Assembly (NCBI GenBank): GCA_022750335.1 | Contig: JAKIVX010000007.1 | Span: forward strand, 1 to 64,000 | Reading direction: 5' to 3' | DNA length: 64,000 nucleotides | Source: Thermoplasmata archaeon | Lineage (GTDB): Archaea > Thermoplasmatota > Thermoplasmata > Lutacidiplasmatales > UBA184 | Shown: positions 7,792 through 16,481 of the stretch, piece by piece | How the letters are laid out: each line of letters starts with the position of its first letter | How positions within the stretch are numbered: position 1 is the stretch's first letter | Position numbers and translations under genes: made by a program | The notes under the pieces: model-generated | What the model was told of the DNA's origin: nothing | Seen by the model: the letters and a program-made list of their open reading frames with translations, nothing else | Database searches by the model: none

Positions 7792-10392
7792 CTACGGTGA
7801 CGGTGGGCTTACCGACTCCTCCACGGCCGCCGGGGACCGTCCGACCTCCCGGCGCACCGTCCACGAGGGACCGAGCGTCCAGACCTGCGCCCGGTCGGGA
7901 GCGAGGCCCAGCGACCGCAGCGTGCGCCGGACCCTTCGGGCCCGGGCGGCGTCGCCCACCAGGAAGAGGGCGAAGGCCCCGCGCGCATTCGCCTTCGCCC
8001 AGCCGCGGCGGATCCGTTCAGGCCGCAACGCCCCCGAGACCTCCGCCTCCAAATGGACGTCGCGACCGGAAAAGCACCGCCAGGCCCACCCCGTTCGGAT
8101 GCGGTCGAGGGTGCGCGCCACCGCGAACGGTTCCCGCGGGATCGAGGGGCCCATCTGGCGGAAGAGGGCGTCCGGGAGGGTCGTGTCGAATCGCCCCTGG
8201 CGCACGATCTCGATCACGTGACCTCGCCGGGCGAAGACCCGGAACGCCCGGAGCAGGAGCGCTCGATGCTCGGAACTTTCCGACACCGCTCCGGTCGGAG
8301 CTCCGAGCCCCAGCCGCGCCTCTCCGGCCGAGGTCAGTCGAACGGAGGATGGGGTGACCGCACACTCCGCGCCCCGCGCGACGCGGACCCACGCCCGTTC
8401 GAGCTCGGCGGCGTCGACGAACGGCGCGACCAGCGCGACTGCGGCGCGGACGACCTCCGACGGCGCCAGCGGTCGTCCCGTCTCCTCGGCGGCCAGTACC
8501 GCCAGGAGGAGCCGGTGCACGGCCCCATCGTCCTCCGGTGGGGTTGACGTCCTCGGGCTCACGTGGAATTCGTTCCGGGTGGCCGTGACGGCCGAGGACC
8601 AGGACGGAGCGCCCTCCGCCGGTCGAAGGATCGAGGTCCGCCACCAACGCGGCGATGCGGAGCGCGGGTCAAGGACGATCGCGAGGCCGGTCGGCAGCGA
8701 CGCGAGCTCGGCCGCGCTCGTCGCGCCCCCGAGACCGACCCAGGGCCCGACCGTCGCGGCCGTGGCCGCCGGAGTCCGGAACGCGACGAAGGTCGTCGCG
8801 GCTCCCGCGGCGGCCGCGCGCAGTTCCGGCGCGAGACGTTCCGGGTACTGGGTCGCGACGAGGGTCTCGACCCCGAACTTCCGCCCCTCGGCGAGGATCT
8901 CGGAGACCAGGCGCGGAGGGAAGCTCTGCACTTCGTCGAGCACCAGCAGCACCGGACCCGGAGCGTCGGACGGCCGAGCCTCCCCGACCAACCCCAGATA
9001 GATCCGCCCGAGCACGAGCGTGGCTGCGAACGCGGCGGCCTCCGGTCCGAGGGTCGCGACCGGCAGGCGTACGAACAGGCCCCGACCCGCACGGATCAAC
9101 GCCCCTACGTCGAGACCGCCGTCCGTGGGAGCGAGCAACTCCCCGAGTTCCGGCACGAGGACGACCTTAGAGAGCCGGGTCGCCGCCGACCAGAGGAACT
9201 CCGGGTTCCGACGCACGATCGGACCGAGCTCCTCGAGAAAGCGGGCCGTCGCCGCACTCGTGGACTGCAGGAGTGCCGCGTCCCGACGGCGCGGATCCGT
9301 CAGCAAGGCGTACAGGTCGAGGAGCGTCCCGCCCGATTCGAGCACCAAACGCGAGAACGTGTCGAAGATCCGTTCGAGTCGAAATCCCCAGGCGAGTTCG
9401 GCGCCGTCCGGGGTGAGACGCTTGACTGCGGCGACGAACTGACCCGCGGCTCGGTCGACGGACGAACCGGCCATCGTGAGCCCGGAGATTCCTGCCACGG
9501 GCGAAGCGCTCGCGTCGATCGCGACGAGACGAAGCCGCTCCGCGGCGGTCAACGCACCCAGGATCGAGGGCGCGAGATCCCCGTGGAGGTCGAGGACCAC
9601 CACCGACTGGCCAGCGAGGATCGCCTCCCGGGCCCGTCGGGCGAGGAAGGTCGTCTTTCCCGCGCCCGACGACCCGAAGACCACCGTGTGGCCAGGCTCC
9701 CACGCTCGTCGGACCCCGCGGTCGCGGAATCCGAGCTCGGGAGTCTCCTCGAGCAACGTTGGCGGGACCGCGCACCAGGCCGAACGGCGCAGCGATCGGA
9801 GGCCGCCCCGCCGCCAATCCCGGCGAGTTCCGACGGGCGCGTCGCGCACCGCGACCGGAACCCGCGTCCCACCGACCCAATCCGAGCGAACGCGCGCACC
9901 GAGCGCGTCGAACAGTCGGTCCCGTCCTTCTCGGGTGGACGCCGCTACGCGGAACCGCACGGCCACGTGGACCGTCGCGGATCGCGCCAGGACCCAGAGC
10001 ACCTGGACCGCGGACCAACCTCCGATCGAGGCCCACGGGTCGAGGGAGGCATGGGCCGGGCTCACAGAAGGGCGCGTCCACCGTGGTTCGACGGCTTCGC
10101 TCCGTTCGGGAGCCAGCACGCCGAACCGATCGAAGGCCGTCAGTGGCGGTTCGGGCGCGGCCGGAATCGGGCCTCCGACCCGACCCCGCGCACCGGGGAC
10201 GGTGAGGGGCCCCGGGCCCCCCAGCAGTTGGGCGGGGCGGACCGAGATCGTGGGGGTGGGTCGGTCCATCTGGGACTCGAACACCGCGCCCGCGGGAGGT
10301 TGTGCTCCCGCGATCGCAAGCGCCAACGCGCGGTAGACGAATCGACGTTCGAAGTACGGACCTTCGACGTGGATCGGACCGACGTCAGTCAC
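7792..10392 (-). CDS. HerA/TraG-type P-loop ATPase with nuclease-like C-terminus
   Basis: About 866 residues. Walker A GSSGAGKTT (about 241-248) and Walker B VLLVLDEVQSFP (about 478-489) with a following sensor-like VATQYPERL mark the FtsK-HerA-VirD4 superfamily of DNA-pumping ATPases. The 230-residue N-terminal region is Pro-rich with an HAS-barrel-like beta segment. The C-terminal ~110 residues contain DVHLEAEVS followed by a basic helix and ALFLVGDAARARR, a pattern I associate with restriction-endonuclease-like folds; this part is inference. The GTG at 10392 overlaps the upstream gene's stop in GTGACTGA, fixing the start and indicating translational coupling. Confidence 0.78.
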   Translation of the reverse strand: MTDVGPIHVEGPYFERRFVYRALALAIAGAQPPAGAVFESQMDRPTPTISVRPAQLLGGPGPLTVPGARGRVGGPIPAAPEPPLTAFDRFGVLAPERSEAVEPRWTRPSVSPAHASLDPWASIGGWSAVQVLWVLARSATVHVAVRFRVAASTREGRDRLFDALGARVRSDWVGGTRVPVAVRDAPVGTRRDWRRGGLRSLRRSAWCAVPPTLLEETPELGFRDRGVRRAWEPGHTVVFGSSGAGKTTFLARRAREAILAGQSVVVLDLHGDLAPSILGALTAAERLRLVAIDASASPVAGISGLTMAGSSVDRAAGQFVAAVKRLTPDGAELAWGFRLERIFDTFSRLVLESGGTLLDLYALLTDPRRRDAALLQSTSAATARFLEELGPIVRRNPEFLWSAATRLSKVVLVPELGELLAPTDGGLDVGALIRAGRGLFVRLPVATLGPEAAAFAATLVLGRIYLGLVGEARPSDAPGPVLLVLDEVQSFPPRLVSEILAEGRKFGVETLVATQYPERLAPELRAAAAGAATTFVAFRTPAATAATVGPWVGLGGATSAAELASLPTGLAIVLDPRSASPRWWRTSILRPAEGAPSWSSAVTATRNEFHVSPRTSTPPEDDGAVHRLLLAVLAAEETGRPLAPSEVVRAAVALVAPFVDAAELERAWVRVARGAECAVTPSSVRLTSAGEARLGLGAPTGAVSESSEHRALLLRAFRVFARRGHVIEIVRQGRFDTTLPDALFRQMGPSIPREPFAVARTLDRIRTGWAWRCFSGRDVHLEAEVSGALRPERIRRGWAKANARGAFALFLVGDAARARRVRRTLRSLGLAPDRAQVWTLGPSWTVRREVGRSPAAVEESVSPPSP

Positions 10393-10687
10393 GGTCCCCG
10401 CGGATTGCGAGCGCGTTCTGGACCAGTTGGTCGATCTCCTCTTCGAGCGAACGCAGCCGGTTACGACGGGCAAAGGCGATCAGGACCGGGGTTCCGACGA
10501 GGTGCGGGACGGGCCGGTCGTACTCCCACAGACGGATGTGCCACAGCAGTCGTCCGTCGGGAAAGCGGTAGAGACGTGCGGCAGGTCGATACGGTCCCGC
10601 GAGTGGAAGGCGCACCCTCCCCACGCATCGGACCTTCGGCGTCGATCGGCAACGAACGAGTTCGGCTGGGCATTCTAGACCGCTCAA
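10385..10687 (-). CDS. Small basic protein coupled to the ATPase gene
   Basis: 100 residues, starting at TTG (no in-frame ATG nearby). It has a beta-rich N-terminal half with RLYRFPDGRLLWHIRLWEYD and a C-terminal helix (RRNRLRSLEEEIDQLVQNAL). I do not recognise a family. It overlaps the ATPase start by 8 nt, so the two are probably expressed together and may act in one complex. The basic character and Trp/Arg pattern would suit nucleic-acid binding, but this is not demonstrated. Confidence 0.6.
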   Translation of the reverse strand: MSGLECPAELVRCRSTPKVRCVGRVRLPLAGPYRPAARLYRFPDGRLLWHIRLWEYDRPVPHLVGTPVLIAFARRNRLRSLEEEIDQLVQNALAIRGDRD

Positions 10688-11419
10688 GATGTTTCACAAA
10701 ATCCCCCCTCCGTCCGGCGGGCCGGCGGAAGTTGGGTGTGGTGCGTCGCGCCCGCAGGACCCGGAGGTCCCGTCACCGCTCCCTCCGAGCCCGCGCCCAC
10801 GGCCGGACCGCCGTGTGCCGGAGGGAGGCGGAGGTCCGGCGATGAGCCGGGAAATCGCCCCGCGTGGACGCGTCGGTCCCTCGGCCCGAGCCCTACGCTC
10901 CGCCGGTCCGGCCGGGCGTACGCTCGAGGGGGACGACCGCGAAGGACCCTACCTCCTTCGGGGTGACGTCAGACGCGGGGCCGTTCGGGACTTCCGAACT
11001 TCCGGGACGTCGAGGCGGACGTTCGGTCCGGTTCGCGTCGCGGTCGGGAGTGCCAAGGGATCCGGGAAGGTCGCGCCGCGGTGCGTCGAAGCTCAGGGTC
11101 GGAGAAAGGGGTCCGAGGAGAGCGTGGATGGGGGGGCGGTGCGTTTCCCATGGTGTTGCGGACACGGCGAACGCACCCCCGAACCACCCTCGCTCGGTCC
11201 GGGCGAACGATGAACGATGCGGAAGGAAGAAGAGACCCGCACCACGAAAAAGGGGAAGGAAGGGCCCCTCGCACGCCTGGGAGACGGTGCTCTCCCACTT
11301 GTGGCGATATGGAGGGGCCCTTCCGGGGTGGTTGCACTGAGTAAGTCGTGACCGGGGTATTTGAGGCCCGGACCGGGAGGCCCTGAAACGGTCGCCCGGT
11401 AGGCGTTCCGCGGAGGAGT
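10688..11419. other. 732-bp region without a convincing gene
   Basis: All ORFs here are Pro/Arg/Gly/Ser-rich shadow frames with no recognisable fold on either strand. The only structure I see is the composite hairpin at about 11241-11332. No IS, CRISPR or tRNA is visible. The promoter of the 100-aa gene should lie near 10700-10720, but no clean TATA box is seen. Confidence 0.5.
11241..11332. ncRNA. Candidate structured RNA / composite hairpin
   Basis: A 13-bp perfect inverted repeat, GGAAGGGCCCCTC at 11258-11270 and GAGGGGCCCTTCC at 11312-11324, encloses a second hairpin, TGGGAGA (11278-11284) with TCTCCCA (11291-11297). ACCAC at 11241-11245 can extend the outer stem with GTGGT at 11328-11332. 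The nested arrangement looks like an RNA gene or leader element rather than a simple terminator. Strand and transcript ends are unknown. Confidence 0.4.
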
Positions 11420-11908
11420 CTACCGGCCGCTTCGAGCGGACCCGGCCTCGGCGATGACCACCCGCGGCAACTCTCCTTGGATGGTCGGGGGTCGGCGGGT
11501 CGAAGCCGCGGCCCGTGCGCTCGCCTGGTTGCGGGAGATCACCCAGCGCTCCCCCCACGCCCGCAGCTCGCGGGCGGCCGGCGCGAGGCCGAGGCCCATT
11601 TCGGTGAGCGAGTAGACGACCGAGAACGGCCGGGTGCTCACGACGGTGCGCTGGACGACGCCCTGATTCTCGAGGAACTTTAGCGTCGCGCTGAGGGTCT
11701 TGGCGTTCAGGTGGGAATTGGATTTCAGAATTTCGCTGAACCGCTGCGGACCCTCGAGGAGCCGGTGGACGATCGCGAGGCGCCACTCGGTCCCGATGAC
11801 CCCGATGGCGGCGAGGACCGGGCACAGCCCCCGGCTCTCCGAGGTGTCGCAGTCGTCGGAGTCGGCCCCGGAGTGGGCCGCGACATGACGTGCTCGAGCA
11901 GCCTCCAT
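11420..11908 (-). CDS. HxlR-family winged-helix regulator
   Basis: 162 residues. An HxlR domain at about 28-115 begins with the family cysteine (LCPVLAAIGVIGTEWRLAIV) and includes FSEILKSNSHLNAKTLSATL as the recognition region. It has a short N-terminal arm with two further Cys/Asp residues and a basic C-terminal tail. Such proteins bind DNA as dimers, often sensing reactive electrophiles or redox state through the N-terminal Cys. A strong TATA box and an inverted repeat lie immediately upstream, suggesting autoregulation. Confidence 0.85.
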   Translation of the reverse strand: MEAARARHVAAHSGADSDDCDTSESRGLCPVLAAIGVIGTEWRLAIVHRLLEGPQRFSEILKSNSHLNAKTLSATLKFLENQGVVQRTVVSTRPFSVVYSLTEMGLGLAPAARELRAWGERWVISRNQASARAAASTRRPPTIQGELPRVVIAEAGSARSGR

Positions 11909-11939
11909 GCTTCCCCGGTCTCTAGATGGTCGCAGACCC

Positions 11940-11947
11940 TTTTATAG
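11940..11947 (-). promoter_or_regulatory. TATA box of the HxlR gene
   Basis: CTATAAAA on the minus strand, centred about 35 nt from the ATG at 11908; one of the cleanest TATA boxes in the window. Confidence 0.7.
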
Positions 11948-11980
11948 TTACTGTATGAAAGTAAGTGAAGATTAGTAACT
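11946..11980. promoter_or_regulatory. Inverted repeat AGTTACT...AGTAACT, possible operator
   Basis: AGTTACT (11946-11952) and AGTAACT (11974-11980) form a perfect 7-bp inverted repeat with a 21-nt AT-rich spacer, next to the TATA/BRE of the HxlR gene and upstream of the gene at 12057. The half-site spacing, about three helical turns centre to centre, suits a dimeric wHTH protein such as HxlR. Confidence 0.45.
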
Positions 11981-12056
11981 TCGAACCGGTCTCCGCATCT
12001 TCCGGTGTCCGAACGCTCCGCGAGTACGTTTTCTCCGACCTCGACCGTTCGGTTTC

Positions 12057-12683
12057 GTGACGTTGCGGCCGCGCGAAGTGGAACTGGCCGTCGAGCGTCC
12101 CGCCAACGGGGAGGTCGGTGCCGAACGCGTCCGCCTCGTAGCCCGGTTCGAGGTCCCGGAGGGCGCTGAGGGACCCACTCCCCGCGAGCTCGGTCAGGCC
12201 CTCGACCGGTTGCGCGCCGACCTGGACGTCCTCGTTGGGCCGCCGCTCGCCGCGGCGCCGGCGCTCCGACCGGATCGCGATCTACCGGAGCTCGTGGACA
12301 CTTATCGTCCCCGACAACGCGAGCTCATCGATCTGCTCCTAGGAGAGGGGGAGTTGACGTCGGGCGAACACGCCCGGCTCGTCGAGTACCTCACGAGCGT
12401 CCGCGCCCCGTTGCCCCCGCCCGCCCTGGCGTTCTCGGACGCGCCGCTCGCGGCCGCGCCCATCGCCGCCGCTCCGATCGCGACCGAGCGGCTCCCCGAC
12501 CGGGCCCGTTCGGTCCCGGACCTGCTGCGCACGTACCAGATCGAGACGCTGCGTCAGGCTGGAGCCGTTCGCGCCCGCCGGCAGATCTCCTTCGAGGAGT
12601 ACATGTCCCTCAAGCGGCACTTCGAGCGTTCGACCTCCGAGTCGGAGAGCGCGACCGCCGAACGCTCCTCTCCCTCTTCTTAG
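12057..12683 (+). CDS. Hypothetical protein with an internal helical repeat
   Basis: 208 residues from a GTG. Two copies of a roughly 38-residue helical module are visible: LPELVDTYRPRQRELIDLLL (about 76-115) and VPDLLRTYQIETLRQAGAVR (about 155-192), each followed by a three- to four-residue-spaced E-rich helix ending in EYL or HF. An Ala/Pro-rich linker separates them. The N-terminal 60 residues may form a beta-rich domain. I do not recognise the family. It stands alone in front of the aldo/keto reductase with a 49-nt gap, so co-transcription is possible. Confidence 0.55.
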   Translation: MTLRPREVELAVERPANGEVGAERVRLVARFEVPEGAEGPTPRELGQALDRLRADLDVLVGPPLAAAPALRPDRDLPELVDTYRPRQRELIDLLLGEGELTSGEHARLVEYLTSVRAPLPPPALAFSDAPLAAAPIAAAPIATERLPDRARSVPDLLRTYQIETLRQAGAVRARRQISFEEYMSLKRHFERSTSESESATAERSSPSS

Positions 12684-12732
12684 CGTTCGAGATAAGCCGA
12701 CGTCCCGTGGCCCCCGACGGAGCGACCTAAAG

Positions 12733-13722
12733 ATGCGGTACGTTCGATTCGGCCAAACCGGAATGAAGGTCTCTCCGATCTGTCTCGGGTGCATGTCCTT
12801 CGGTGCCAGCGCGCCCTGGATGGTGGACGGAGACGACGCGAAGAAAGTGCTCCGACGGGCGTGGGACCTCGGGATCAATTACTTCGACACGGCCAACACC
12901 TACTCCGAGGGGAGGTCCGAGGAGATCGTCGGCGAGTTCCTCCAGGGGATCGACCGGGAGGAGGCGGTCGTTGCGACCAAGGTCTATTTTCCCGTAGACA
13001 AGGGGCGTACCCCGGGAGGACTTTCCCGAAAGCAGGTCCTCGCCGAGGTCGCGCACTCGCTCCGGCGGCTGAAGACGGAGTACATCGACCTGTACCAGAC
13101 CCATCGTTGGGATTACGAAACCACGATCGACGAGACCCTGTCGGTGCTGACGGACCTGGTCCGCGACGGCCGAGTACGCTACCTCGGGGCTTCGAGCATG
13201 TGGGCTTGGCAGTTCGCGCAGGCCCTGGCACTCAGTGATCGCGAGAGCTACGAGCGGTTCGCGAGCATGCAGAACCTGTACAATCTTCTCTATCGCGAGG
13301 AGGAGCGCGAGATGAACCCGCTGTGCCGGGCCGAGAACGTCGCGCTCGTGCCCTGGAGCCCCACCGCCGGCGGGATCCTCTCGGGACGGTACTTCCAGGA
13401 TGGAAAGATCGCGACCACCGAGAAGGACAGCCAACGGGTCGCCCCGGGCAGCACCGGTCATCGACGGTACATCCGTCCGGACACGCACGAGATCGTCCGA
13501 AGGGTGCGTGAGGTCGCCGACCGGAAGGGTGCGACGCCCAACCAGGTCGCGCTCGCCTGGCTGCTCCGCAAGGGGGTCACCGCTCCCATCATCGGAACCT
13601 CGAACGTGGAGCACCTCGAGGAGATGGTCGGGGCGCTCGAGGTCGTGCTCTCCCCGGAAGATTCCGCGTACCTCGAAGAGCCCTACGTCCCCCAGCCGGT
13701 CCCGACCGACAGCTGGCACTAG
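12733..13722 (+). CDS. Aldo/keto reductase
   Basis: 329 residues, full-length AKR (beta/alpha)8 barrel using NADP(H) to reduce carbonyls. The catalytic tetrad is visible: Asp and Tyr in NYFDTANTYSEGRSEE, Lys in VVATKVYFP and His in LYQTHRWDY. The C-terminal cofactor segment PIIGTSNVEHLEEMVGALEV is intact. It is closest in look to the YajO/Tas-like or potassium-channel-beta-like AKR groups; the physiological substrate is unknown. Confidence 0.92.
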   Translation: MRYVRFGQTGMKVSPICLGCMSFGASAPWMVDGDDAKKVLRRAWDLGINYFDTANTYSEGRSEEIVGEFLQGIDREEAVVATKVYFPVDKGRTPGGLSRKQVLAEVAHSLRRLKTEYIDLYQTHRWDYETTIDETLSVLTDLVRDGRVRYLGASSMWAWQFAQALALSDRESYERFASMQNLYNLLYREEEREMNPLCRAENVALVPWSPTAGGILSGRYFQDGKIATTEKDSQRVAPGSTGHRRYIRPDTHEIVRRVREVADRKGATPNQVALAWLLRKGVTAPIIGTSNVEHLEEMVGALEVVLSPEDSAYLEEPYVPQPVPTDSWH

Positions 13723-13833
13723 CGCGCGAAGGAGCGTTCCCGAGTCTCCGCGAACTCGCCGAGCACCCCGCGCGCGGGTCGGGAACTCAGCTCTTGGGCG
13801 CCGCGCGGGAGTAAGTGTGCCATATCTCCGCCC

Positions 13834-13848
13834 GAGGTTCTTAACCTC
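13834..13848 (+). promoter_or_regulatory. Palindrome overlapping the TATA of the surface gene
   Basis: GAGGTTCTTAACCTC is a perfect 6-bp palindrome with a 3-nt centre. Its TTCTTAA core is about 27 nt upstream of the ATG at 13869, so it doubles as the probable TATA box; a protein bound to the palindrome would block TBP. Confidence 0.45.
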
Positions 13849-13868
13849 GAAATCGCTCCAACAGCCGA

Positions 13869-16481
13869 ATGTCGACCGTCCGCCGGCGGAGAGTTCGTTC
13901 GACCGGCCGGTGGTGCGTGACAGGTACCCGGTACCGGGGGACCCTAGGTCACCGGCTCCTGGCGGTCCTGGGATTGGCCACGGTCCTGCTCGTCGCGTCG
14001 TTCGGTGTCGTGGCGAACGCCAGTTCGATGTCGGGGGTCGTCCCGGTCGGTGGCCACCTCGCCTTGGCGGTGCCGTCCTCGCTGGGCGCCGGGGCCCGTA
14101 CGGCCCCCGCGACCCGCGGCGCTTGGCTCGACTGGGGTGATCACGACCATGCTCGGGTCGAAGCCGTGGCCGCCCCCTTGGAAGGGACCGGGCCCTCGCT
14201 GTACGGGAACCCCCCCTCGTGGCTCGGGTACGACTCCCTCCACCGCCAGTTCTACGTCCCCGAAGCTCCCTCGAGCGTCGACATCGTCCCCGGAAATTTC
14301 ACGTCGCTGTATTCGGGACTTCCTACGGTCTCCGCAGTCATACCGGTCGGGACCAACCCGTTTGGCGTCGCGTTTGACAGCGCGAGCGGCGAGATATTCG
14401 TCACGAACAGCGGGTCGGACAACGTCAGCGTCCTGGACGGGAACGATTCCGCCCCAGTCGCCACCGTCTCCGTCGGGGCGTCCCCCGCCGGGATCGCCTA
14501 CGACCCGACGACCGGCGACCTGTACGTCGCGAACAACGGCTCGGACAACGTGTCGGTCATCTCGGGGAGCTCCTTACAGGTCGTCGCCTCGGTCGACGTC
14601 GGGGCCAACCCGGTCGGGGTGGCCGCCGACCCGATCTCGGGACAGGTGTTCGTCGCGGATGCGGGCGACTCCAATGTGACGATCTTCAACGCGTCCAGCT
14701 ACGGGGTCATCACGAACGTCACCGTCGGCTCGGTCCCCTACGGCATCGCCATCGACCCGGTCTCCGACACGGCCTACGTGACGAACTCCGCTTCGGTGAA
14801 CGTCACGGTCCTCTCCGCCTCGACCGATTCGATCGTCGCCTGGATCACCGTACCGGGAGGACTCACCTACCCCCCCAACGATCTCAGTGGGCTCGCGTAT
14901 GACAGCCAAGATGGGTTGGTCTTCGTGGGGGCCGGATATCACGACATGCTCGTCTTGAACACCTCGACCCTATCGGTCGAGGCCGTCCTCGGGACCGACC
15001 CGGCCGGGGTGGTCTACAATCCGGACACCGGGGACGTCTGCGTTACGAACACCGACAACAACACCTTCGAGTGCCTGCTGACGGAGGTCTCCTTCACGGA
15101 GACCGGCCTCTCGAGTGGCGCCGAGTGGACGGTCAACGTCACCCCGTCCATCGCGGGACCGCCGAGCACATCGAACGTTCTGGACTTCCAGGTCCCGATC
15201 TTCACCTCGTTCAACTACACCGTCCTCGCTACCGGCGGCAACGAGCCTACTCCGGCATCGGGCACCGAGATCGGTCTGGACCAGTGGCAGTCCCAGGAGA
15301 TCTCGATCTCCTTCTCGCCGGGGGCGACGAGCTACTGGGCGAACTTCACCGAATCCGGACTCCCGTCGGGCGGGGGCTGGTCCGTCGACCTAGACGGCTT
15401 GAGGGACTCGGGGACCCTTGCCACGATCGGCTTCCTCGTCCCGAACGGGACGTACCCGTTCTACGTCGCGAACACTCTGGTGAACGGAACCCAGTACACC
15501 CCCTCGTTGAGTTCCGGAACCGTCTACGTCAACGGGTCGGACTTCCTGGTGGGTTTCACGTTCCAGACCTCCACTCCCACCCCGGCCGACTATCCGGTCA
15601 CCTTCCAAGAGTCGGGCCTGCCGAACGGGACGGCGTGGAGCGGGAGCGTGGGCTCCTGGGTGTTCCTCAATCAGACCGTACCGACCGCCACCCTCGGGTT
15701 GCCGAACGGGACCTACGCGTTCACGATCGGAAACGTCTCGGGGTTCAGCGCCAGCCCGAGTTCCGGGTCCCTTACGGTGGACGGCGCGTCCGTCACCGAG
15801 AACATCACCTTCACCTCAACCGCGGTCGTCCCGAGGTACCTCGTCGGGTTCCAGGAGTACGGCTTGCCGGCCGGGACGTCCTGGAACGCGACGCTCGGCG
15901 GAATGACGCGCAACTCGACGGGTCTCTGGATCAACTTCACGGCGTCCAATGGGACGTACACGTTCGACGTTCCGGCGGTGACCGGCTACGCCGCGAACAG
16001 CTCCGCGGGCAATCTCACGGTGCAGGGACGGTCGGTGACCGTCACCCTCACGTTCTCCCCTGTCCCGTTCCCGGTCGAGTTCACGGAGTCGGGCCTCGCG
16101 GCTGGGTCGAACTGGACCGTGGTGGCGACGAACCGGGCGAACGACGCGAGCGTGACGGGGACCCGTTCGACGGCCACGATTACGCTCTCGCTCGTCGAGG
16201 GGACGTACGCCGTCACCGCGACCGGGCCGGCCGGCCCCCATCCCTCGATGTACTCCACGTCCCTCGTCGTCGGTTCGGACGGCGCGGGCCCGGTGATGAT
16301 CCTCCTCGGACCGGTAGTGTGCGCGTGCGGAGAGGTCGGCGTTCCCGGCCCACCCCTCCAGCTCTACCTCCTCGTCGGTGCGATCGTCGCGGTCGGGGCG
16401 GTGGTCGCCGGTATGATCCTCGTTCGGACCCGCCGGCCACCGCCGGAGCCTCCGCTCGATCCGACGCCGGTGCGGCCTTAG
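13869..16481 (+). CDS. YVTN beta-propeller plus ESGLP-repeat surface protein
   Basis: 870 residues. A signal sequence/TM is at about 25-50 (LLAVLGLATVLLVASFG). It is followed by a seven-bladed YVTN/NHL-type propeller of about 40-residue repeats with the pattern 'GxxPxGIAYDPxxGxLYVANxxSDNVSVI' (about 150-400), then at least five modules beginning 'F.E.GLPxGxxWxV' (from about 403). A C-terminal membrane helix (LLVGAIVAVGAVVAGMILV) and RTRR anchor close it. Propeller-plus-ESGLP proteins are typical of Thermoplasmata cell surfaces and probably mediate adhesion or glycan contacts. Many N-x-S/T sequons suggest N-glycosylation. It converges on the next gene with a shared TTAG. Confidence 0.82.
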   Translation: MSTVRRRRVRSTGRWCVTGTRYRGTLGHRLLAVLGLATVLLVASFGVVANASSMSGVVPVGGHLALAVPSSLGAGARTAPATRGAWLDWGDHDHARVEAVAAPLEGTGPSLYGNPPSWLGYDSLHRQFYVPEAPSSVDIVPGNFTSLYSGLPTVSAVIPVGTNPFGVAFDSASGEIFVTNSGSDNVSVLDGNDSAPVATVSVGASPAGIAYDPTTGDLYVANNGSDNVSVISGSSLQVVASVDVGANPVGVAADPISGQVFVADAGDSNVTIFNASSYGVITNVTVGSVPYGIAIDPVSDTAYVTNSASVNVTVLSASTDSIVAWITVPGGLTYPPNDLSGLAYDSQDGLVFVGAGYHDMLVLNTSTLSVEAVLGTDPAGVVYNPDTGDVCVTNTDNNTFECLLTEVSFTETGLSSGAEWTVNVTPSIAGPPSTSNVLDFQVPIFTSFNYTVLATGGNEPTPASGTEIGLDQWQSQEISISFSPGATSYWANFTESGLPSGGGWSVDLDGLRDSGTLATIGFLVPNGTYPFYVANTLVNGTQYTPSLSSGTVYVNGSDFLVGFTFQTSTPTPADYPVTFQESGLPNGTAWSGSVGSWVFLNQTVPTATLGLPNGTYAFTIGNVSGFSASPSSGSLTVDGASVTENITFTSTAVVPRYLVGFQEYGLPAGTSWNATLGGMTRNSTGLWINFTASNGTYTFDVPAVTGYAANSSAGNLTVQGRSVTVTLTFSPVPFPVEFTESGLAAGSNWTVVATNRANDASVTGTRSTATITLSLVEGTYAVTATGPAGPHPSMYSTSLVVGSDGAGPVMILLGPVVCACGEVGVPGPPLQLYLLVGAIVAVGAVVAGMILVRTRRPPPEPPLDPTPVRP

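Noticed and set aside
8563-10845. 760-aa plus-strand ORF
   Set aside because: Arg/Glu/Gly-rich shadow of the HerA-like ATPase on the other strand; no domain or start signal.
10893-11825. 310-aa minus-strand ORF
   Set aside because: Pro/Arg/Gly-rich, overlaps the HxlR gene in another frame and runs through the hairpin region.
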